Below are positions 5,954 to 10,227 of a stretch of 10,227 nucleotides of DNA, piece after piece. Position numbers and translations under genes: made by a program. Source of the stretch: Alphaproteobacteria bacterium UBA1002 (GTDB lineage Bacteria > Pseudomonadota > Alphaproteobacteria > Rickettsiales > UBA998); assembly GCA_002291845.1 (NCBI GenBank), contig DBAU01000046.1:1-10227 (forward strand). The letters are read 5' to 3'. The notes below the pieces were generated by a model. It was not told the DNA's origin. It was given only the letters and a program-made list of their open reading frames with translations, and did no database searches. Each line of letters begins with the position of its first letter. The stretch's first letter is position 1.

Positions 5954-6436
5954 ATGAGCGATTCCGCGCCCCAGATGGACTATCCCGCGATGATTGATGA
6001 GGCCATGCGTGGCGTCGTACGTAAGGCATTACGTCAGGTGCAGGAAGAAGGCCTGACCGGCGAGCACCATTTTTACATCTCGTTTTTGACGGGCTATCCC
6101 GGAGTGCGCCTGTCTCCCCAGCTGCGCGAGCGCTTCCCGCAGGAAATGACCATTGTGGTGCAGCACCAGTTCTGGGACTTGCGCGTGGACGAAGACCAAT
6201 TTTCTATCATGCTGAGCTTTAATAATATTCCAGAAAAACTGGTGATTCCGTTCAGTGCACTCACCGCGTTTGCCGATCCCTCCATAAAGTTTGGGCTTCA
6301 GTTCCACATCCGACGCACGCCGGCAATGCCCGTGCCTGAAGCGTCGTTCGAGCCGGTACCGCTCACCCCGGACAACGGCGAAGAGACGGACGGCTCAGCG
6401 CAGGTTATTTCACTCGACGCGTTCCGAAAGAAGTAA
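5954..6436 (+). CDS. sspB: SspB, ClpXP specificity-enhancing adaptor (alphaproteobacterial type)
   Basis: SspB binds the ssrA degradation tag and tethers tagged proteins to ClpXP. The 160-aa product has the alphaproteobacterial family pattern: MRGVVRKALRQV near the N-terminus, GEHHFYISF, PGVRLS, then FPQEMTIVVQHQFWDL, SFNNIPEKLVIPFSALTAFADPS and KFGLQF. After the folded domain (about residues 1-125) comes a Pro/Glu-rich flexible linker and a short C-terminal hydrophobic segment (VISLDAFRKK). In SspB proteins the tail docks on ClpX. The ATG at 5954 is preferred because AAGGA (5940-5944) lies 9 nt upstream; the ATG at 5936 precedes this RBS and is less likely. It lies about 90 bp after the tmRNA gene on the same strand, next to the RNA that encodes its ligand. 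Confidence 0.93.
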   Translation: MSDSAPQMDYPAMIDEAMRGVVRKALRQVQEEGLTGEHHFYISFLTGYPGVRLSPQLRERFPQEMTIVVQHQFWDLRVDEDQFSIMLSFNNIPEKLVIPFSALTAFADPSIKFGLQFHIRRTPAMPVPEASFEPVPLTPDNGEETDGSAQVISLDAFRKK

Positions 6437-6528
6437 CCGTAAATTCCCTTCCCGCTGCATGACATGTTTGTGACAACGTCACGCTAGCGCTTGTTGTGCG
6501 GGTGATTACCCCGATACACTGCGGGGGC

Positions 6529-8082
6529 ATGGAAGCTTATCAACGCATTGCCCACCCTTACGCAACGGGTTGCACGGAAATGCAGCCGCGCGAGTGGTCC
6601 ACTGTCTCGCATGAAGTGCAGGATGCCATCCGCGAAGGTAAGCCCGTGGCTTTCTTTTTCCCCGGGATCCAAACCATTGACGGCGCAGATACATTTCCCG
6701 ATCAGACGGCCCGCGATTCGCTTGATTTCAAATCCTCCGTGCTGGAGAAACACCTCGGGGATAGCAAGCTTTATCATCAGGGTCTGCGCTTCTTCACGCT
6801 GACGTATAGTCGGGACGTTTTCTATTATAACTTTGAGTTACGTCGTCGCCTTCAGAATGCTTCCGGCCGGGCGGGAGACGCCCAGCAATTTCTGCGGGAG
6901 CCGGATTATCATTACTCGCAAGATGCCAAGGATTTTGCCCGCCACACCCTGGTCCCGCTTTTGAAAACGGAGGACTCCACCCTGGAGGAACCCACGTTCC
7001 TTCCGCCTCAGGTAATGAAGCAACGGCTGAAGCTGATCACCTTCTTCGCTGATAGTTATGGTAGCATTTTTGCCGAGCAGGTCGGACATTTTCTACAGCG
7101 GGAGATGCGCAAGGATTACCAGCGCCGCCATGCGACCAAAGACAGCCTCCCGGATGAGGAAGCCCGCATCCGTGATGTGCTCAGCAGCCTGGTGGTGGTC
7201 GCGGCCTCCAATATTCCCGAGCGTCATGAACGCAAAGTGAAAGGGCAGGCCGAAGTGGTAAAAAACTGCTTCACCGGTGTCTATTTTGAAGGCCGTGGCG
7301 ATAAAATGATTGATTTAGCGCAGGGTTACTCTGCCAAAAAATTGCTGGAGCGCGCCCCAACCGTCTGGCGGACGGCACGTTCGCTCTTTCACAAGGCAAC
7401 TGCTCAGCAATGGCAGGATAGCTTTCACTTCAGCCGCTTGTCGCCTGAACAATTCGCCAAACGCGCCGCCGAAGAGGCGGCACCCTACCAGCCAGATACG
7501 CGGGATCGCCGCATTACGTGGCACCCGGTGGATAAAGGTGCGGTAGTGCATTTTGATGTGCCAACACAGTATGATGTGGTGCTGCGCACTGGTACTGGCG
7601 CGCGCGGACGCCATTATGCCAATGAGGACCTGCATCAGACCTACAGCTATACCTATCCATTCCCCGGGTTTCGCGACCATGCTGACCTGCTCGGACGTGT
7701 GGCCCGTAATGCCGTATGGCGGCATCAGACTTTGGCGAATAATCCCGCACCGGTTTCAGCAAAATGGTTGATGCATCAGCAAAGCTCACCCCTGCGCTGG
7801 CACCCGCTGGCCGGGCAAAATGACGTTCTACGGGAGGCCCACCTGAATACTCTGGTTGCCAAGGCGCGGCGTACACCCGAGGAAGCAAATGAAATCGAGG
7901 TCGCTGAGCCCATGGCGGTGCATCCTCCTTCACCGCCGCCATTGGCTAATGCTACCAAAGCACCTGAAGAATCTATAATTTTCCGCCGTGAGCTGCTTGG
8001 ACTGCCCAGGGAAGCACTCCACACACACCGTGTGCGTGAAGCCACCACAGCTTCCTCATCTAATGCGTCACGCGCGCGGTAA
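6529..8082 (+). CDS. Orphan 517-aa protein, possible serine hydrolase fold
   Basis: I do not recognise a named family. The N-terminal half reads like an α/β hydrolase. A strand and turn KPVAFFFPGI (residues 38-47) would suit an oxyanion loop, and TLTYSRDVFYYNF follows near 90. LKLITFFA-DSYG-SIFAEQVGHFLQ (168-190) is a strand, sharp turn and helix with A-x-S-x-G, the small-x-nucleophile-x-small pattern of a nucleophile elbow (Ser176). SLVVVAASNIPE (220-231) would be the next strand, and PGFRDHADLLG (379-389) could supply the catalytic His (His384). Family assignment is inference. The C-terminal 60 residues are low in complexity (PPSPPP, then Ser/Ala/Arg-rich). The ATG at 6529 is chosen; GTG codons at 6496 or 6502 are in frame, and no start has a clear RBS. 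No signal peptide is visible. Confidence 0.75.
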   Translation: MEAYQRIAHPYATGCTEMQPREWSTVSHEVQDAIREGKPVAFFFPGIQTIDGADTFPDQTARDSLDFKSSVLEKHLGDSKLYHQGLRFFTLTYSRDVFYYNFELRRRLQNASGRAGDAQQFLREPDYHYSQDAKDFARHTLVPLLKTEDSTLEEPTFLPPQVMKQRLKLITFFADSYGSIFAEQVGHFLQREMRKDYQRRHATKDSLPDEEARIRDVLSSLVVVAASNIPERHERKVKGQAEVVKNCFTGVYFEGRGDKMIDLAQGYSAKKLLERAPTVWRTARSLFHKATAQQWQDSFHFSRLSPEQFAKRAAEEAAPYQPDTRDRRITWHPVDKGAVVHFDVPTQYDVVLRTGTGARGRHYANEDLHQTYSYTYPFPGFRDHADLLGRVARNAVWRHQTLANNPAPVSAKWLMHQQSSPLRWHPLAGQNDVLREAHLNTLVAKARRTPEEANEIEVAEPMAVHPPSPPPLANATKAPEESIIFRRELLGLPREALHTHRVREATTASSSNASRAR

Positions 8083-8099
8083 ATTCCCTGGATGATCTT

Positions 8100-8117
8100 C
8101 GCGGAGTCATCTCCGCG
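8100..8117. terminator. GC-rich hairpin after the 517-aa gene
   Basis: A perfect inverted repeat, CGCGGAG (8100-8106) and CTCCGCG (8111-8117) with a TCAT loop, lies 17 bp after the stop codon. No T-run follows directly; T-rich stretches appear only at 8139-8151. It may be a terminator or a transcript-end stabiliser. Confidence 0.4.
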
Positions 8118-8181
8118 GTTGACCCGCCTCCACAAGGCTTTTACGTTTTTTGGAAAGATATTCGATTGTTGAAGCTTGTGT

Positions 8182-8637
8182 ATGGCAATGTTTGATTCCC
8201 CCGGCATGGCCCTCGCACTGGATGCTGCGCGTGCAGCAGAGGCCATGGGCGAAGTACCCATCGGAGCCGCAGTCATCAGCGCCGCGGGCGAGGTGCTGGC
8301 CATCAGTCATAACCGCGTGGAGACGGACCGTGACCCCACCGCCCACGCGGAAATGCTAGTCATCCGTGCCGCAACGGCGTTGCGTGGGACAAAATTCTTA
8401 GAGGATTGCGATCTATATGTGACGCTTGAGCCATGCGCCATGTGCGCACAGGCCATCGCCTTTGCCCGCCTGCGGAGAGTCTATTTCGCGGCAAGTGACC
8501 CAAAAGGTGGCGGAGTAGAACATGGTGCGCGGGTTTTTGCGCAGCCAACCTGCCATCATCGCCCCGAGGTTTATGGCGGGATTCGGGAAGCAGAAGCCGC
8601 TGCCTTGTTACGGGAATTCTTCCACAGCCGTCGCTAG
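8182..8637 (+). CDS. tadA: tRNA-specific adenosine deaminase TadA
   Basis: TadA deaminates A34 to inosine in the anticodon of tRNA-Arg(ACG) and is normally essential. The zinc deaminase signature is complete: H55-A-E57 in TAHAEM and P84-C85-A-M-C88 in LEPCAMC. The substrate-side Asn is in ISHNRVE, and the start has the usual A-L-x-x-A-x-x-A-x-x-x-G-E-V-P-I-G-A pattern. C-terminal features typical of TadA (GGGVEHG, HHRPEVYGGI, then a helix with LLREFF) separate it from cytidine or guanine deaminases. The length of 151 aa is normal. The ATG at 8182 is preferred over TTG 8176; ATG 8188 is also possible, and the RBS is weak. It is not tightly linked to either neighbour (99 bp after the orphan gene, 165 bp before petA). 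Confidence 0.95.
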   Translation: MAMFDSPGMALALDAARAAEAMGEVPIGAAVISAAGEVLAISHNRVETDRDPTAHAEMLVIRAATALRGTKFLEDCDLYVTLEPCAMCAQAIAFARLRRVYFAASDPKGGGVEHGARVFAQPTCHHRPEVYGGIREAEAAALLREFFHSRR

Positions 8638-8802
8638 AGCCTCTGGCGTAAACGCGTCCGCGCCGCCACACCCACTCACAGGTACCCTTGCACGCCCGAA
8701 AACACGCGCAATCCTGCTTGCAAAGGAGAAACAAGTTTCGTATGGGTACGCCAATTCACTTCTTGCATTACATTAGAAGTTTCTTATTTATTGGTCGTAC
8801 CT
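8638..8802 (+). promoter_or_regulatory. tadA-petA intergenic region, probable pet promoter
   Basis: This is the only plausible place for the petA-petB promoter. TTGCAA (8718-8723) and TATGGG (8741-8746) are 17 bp apart but the -10 match is poor. A near-palindrome GAAACAAGTTTC (8727-8738) overlaps this spacer and could be an operator. AAAGGAG (8722-8728) could serve a 28-codon frame starting at ATG 8742 that runs into petA in another frame. None of these is strong. Confidence 0.3.
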
Positions 8803-9351
8803 ATGGCACACACGCTTCCGAACGCTGAACACGCGCCTGCTGAAGGCAAAACACGTCGCGACTTCATTGTATTGACAGCGCAAGCCATGGCGGCTGTGGG
8901 AGCGGCCACGGTTGCCTGGCCGTTCATTGACAGCATGAATCCGGCGGCCGATACGCTGGCGCTGTCTTCCACCGAACTGGACCTTGCGCCGATTGCAGAG
9001 GGCCAGGCCATCACCATCAAATGGCGTGGCAAACCGGTATTTATTCGTCACCGGACAGCGGAAGAAATCAAAGAAGCCCAGAACGTTGATATGAAAGAGC
9101 TGCCCGACCCGCAGACGGATGCTGAGCGCGTCAAAGCGGGCAAAGAACAATGGCTGGTGATGGTGGGCGTATGCACCCATCTAGGCTGCGTGCCCTTAGG
9201 CAACCGCAGCGGTGATTACAAAGGCTGGTTCTGCCCTTGCCACGGCTCGCACTATGATACTTCAGGCCGTATCCGCAAAGGTCCGGCACCCAGCAACCTT
9301 GTGGTGCCGCCGTATGCATTCCTTTCTGATAACCGCATCAAAATTGGTTAG
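8803..9351 (+). CDS. petA: Ubiquinol-cytochrome c reductase Rieske iron-sulfur subunit
   Basis: This is the Rieske subunit of the cytochrome bc1 complex. It takes electrons from ubiquinol at the Qo site and passes them to cytochrome c1 through a mobile periplasmic [2Fe-2S] head. The cluster boxes are intact: C124-T-H126-L-G-C129 and C144-P-C146-H147-G-S. C124, C144, H126 and H147 would be the iron ligands and C129-C146 the disulfide. The N-terminus has a twin-arginine motif T-R-R-D-F-I (17-22), followed by a hydrophobic anchor (about 21-42), consistent with Tat-dependent insertion and retention as a membrane anchor. The length of 182 aa is typical. The ATG at 8803 is preferred over in-frame TTG 8791. 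petB starts 8 bp after its stop, so the pair is an operon. Confidence 0.97.
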   Translation: MAHTLPNAEHAPAEGKTRRDFIVLTAQAMAAVGAATVAWPFIDSMNPAADTLALSSTELDLAPIAEGQAITIKWRGKPVFIRHRTAEEIKEAQNVDMKELPDPQTDAERVKAGKEQWLVMVGVCTHLGCVPLGNRSGDYKGWFCPCHGSHYDTSGRIRKGPAPSNLVVPPYAFLSDNRIKIG

Positions 9352-9359
9352 AGCGACTT

Positions 9360-10227
9360 ATGGCAACAACTGCTGATTCCCCGAAATTTGATGGTGTAAA
9401 AGGCTGGATTGACCACCGCCTGCCGATCTTCACCTTCATGCAGCATTCACTGGTGGACTATCCCACCCCGCGGAACCTGTCCTACTGGTGGAATTTCGGC
9501 TCGCTGGCTGGGATTTGCCTTGTCGTGCAGATCCTCACCGGCGTGTTCCTCGCCATGAATTATACGGCGCATGTGGATTATGCGTTTGATTCCGTCGAGC
9601 GCATCATGCGTGACGTGAATTACGGCTGGCTGATGCGCTACCTGCATGCCAATGGGGCGTCGATGTTCTTCTTCGTCACCTATATCCATATCTTCCGCGG
9701 GCTGTTCTACGGCTCTTATAAATCCCCGCGCGAAGTGTTGTGGTTCCTCGGTATCATCATCCTGCTCATGATGATGGCGTCGGCTTTCATCGGCTACGTG
9801 CTCCCCTGGGGCCAGATGAGCTACTGGGGCGCCACCGTGATCACCAATCTGTTTTCCGCCTTCCCGCTGGTCGGTGAATCCATCGTGACCTGGCTATGGG
9901 GCGGCTTCTCGGTCGATAATGCGACGCTGAACCGTTTCTTCTCGCTGCATTACCTGTTGCCGATCCTGCTGGTGGGCGTGGTGTTCCTGCACCTTTGGGC
10001 GCTGCATACGCACGGCTCTAACAATCCGCTCGGCATTGACGCGAAAGGCCCGCAGGATAAGATCCCGTTCCACCCGTATTACACCATCAAGGATTTCTAC
10101 GGATTCGGCGTGTTCTTCCTGCTGTTTGGCTATTTCGTGTTCTTCGCGCCGAACTTCCTCGGCCACCCGGATAACTACGTGCCTGCCAACCCGATGGTGA
10201 CCCCGGCGCACATCGTGCCGGAATGGT
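9360..10227 (+). CDS. petB: Cytochrome b subunit of the bc1 complex (3' end outside the window)
   Basis: The first 289 codons of cytochrome b, the membrane core of ubiquinol-cytochrome c reductase, are present. Four haem-ligand histidines sit in two pairs 14 residues apart: H96 (RYLHANGA) and H110 (YIHIFRG), H197 (SLHYLLP) and H211 (FLHLWALHTHGS). The Qo-site region GYVLPWGQMSYWGATVITN (145-163) is typical. The window ends at P-E-W, the first three residues of the PEWY motif, so the frame must continue to the right. Hydrophobic segments near 45-66, 97-115, 127-149, 160-180, 195-213 and 247-264 match the family topology. The ATG at 9360 lies 8 bp after petA. Cytochrome c1 is the expected next gene but cannot be seen. 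Confidence 0.97.
   Translation, partial: MATTADSPKFDGVKGWIDHRLPIFTFMQHSLVDYPTPRNLSYWWNFGSLAGICLVVQILTGVFLAMNYTAHVDYAFDSVERIMRDVNYGWLMRYLHANGASMFFFVTYIHIFRGLFYGSYKSPREVLWFLGIIILLMMMASAFIGYVLPWGQMSYWGATVITNLFSAFPLVGESIVTWLWGGFSVDNATLNRFFSLHYLLPILLVGVVFLHLWALHTHGSNNPLGIDAKGPQDKIPFHPYYTIKDFYGFGVFFLLFGYFVFFAPNFLGHPDNYVPANPMVTPAHIVPEW

Noticed and set aside
6470..6482. Small inverted repeat GTGAC-AAC-GTCAC after sspB
   Set aside because: It is only 5 bp with a 3-nt loop and no T-run, too weak to call a terminator or operator.
7315..7942. Two long minus-strand frames (136 and 142 codons)
   Set aside because: Both are antisense to the 517-aa gene in GC-rich DNA and have no family features.
8360..8734. 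124-codon minus-strand frame
   Set aside because: It is antisense to tadA, which has complete zinc-site motifs.
9447..10211. Minus-strand frames of 80 and 105 codons
   Set aside because: They are antisense to cytochrome b, which is clear from its haem histidines.
1..10227. CRISPR arrays, tRNA or rRNA genes
   Set aside because: No regularly spaced repeats, and no cloverleaf apart from the tRNA-like part of the tmRNA.

Overview
The window looks like a moderately GC-rich alphaproteobacterial chromosome. The strongest pointers are a circularly permuted (two-piece) tmRNA gene of alphaproteobacterial type, an alphaproteobacterial SspB adaptor, flavin-dependent thymidylate synthase ThyX, and a petA-petB (Rieske-cytochrome b) operon start. 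I cannot place it below class level.

Layout. Positions 1-2640 form an accessory-looking block. A 655-aa orphan gene behind an AT-rich leader lies between two copies of the 3' end of a PIN-domain (VapC-type) toxin gene. The left copy enters from outside the window; the right copy lacks its N-terminal part. The two 132-bp repeats differ at four positions, all synonymous. A short relic of a membrane-protein gene end may sit on the minus strand at the right-hand junction. On the minus strand from 5408 down to 2636 there is a probable transcription unit: thyX, two small MAPEG-family membrane proteins (the first with a degenerate signature), and a GNAT-like acetyltransferase whose stop codon lies inside the PIN repeat.

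Divergent from thyX, 5525-5863 holds the permuted ssrA gene: acceptor piece with T-arm and CCA, a hairpin spacer, then the coding piece carrying the proteolysis tag. The tag reading frame carries the ANDN element twice. Just downstream on the same strand is sspB, whose product delivers ssrA-tagged proteins to ClpXP, so the tag-making RNA and the tag-reading adaptor are neighbours. After it come a 517-aa orphan with a possible serine-hydrolase nucleophile elbow, tadA (tRNA A34 deaminase), petA, and the first 289 codons of petB, which run off the right edge inside the PEWY motif.

Housekeeping functions (translation rescue, tRNA editing, dTMP synthesis, the bc1 complex) are thus interleaved with three proteins that are orphan or only fold-recognisable (655, 300 and 517 aa). 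The least ordinary points are the double ANDN tag with its sspB neighbour, and the PIN-repeat-flanked 655-aa gene.
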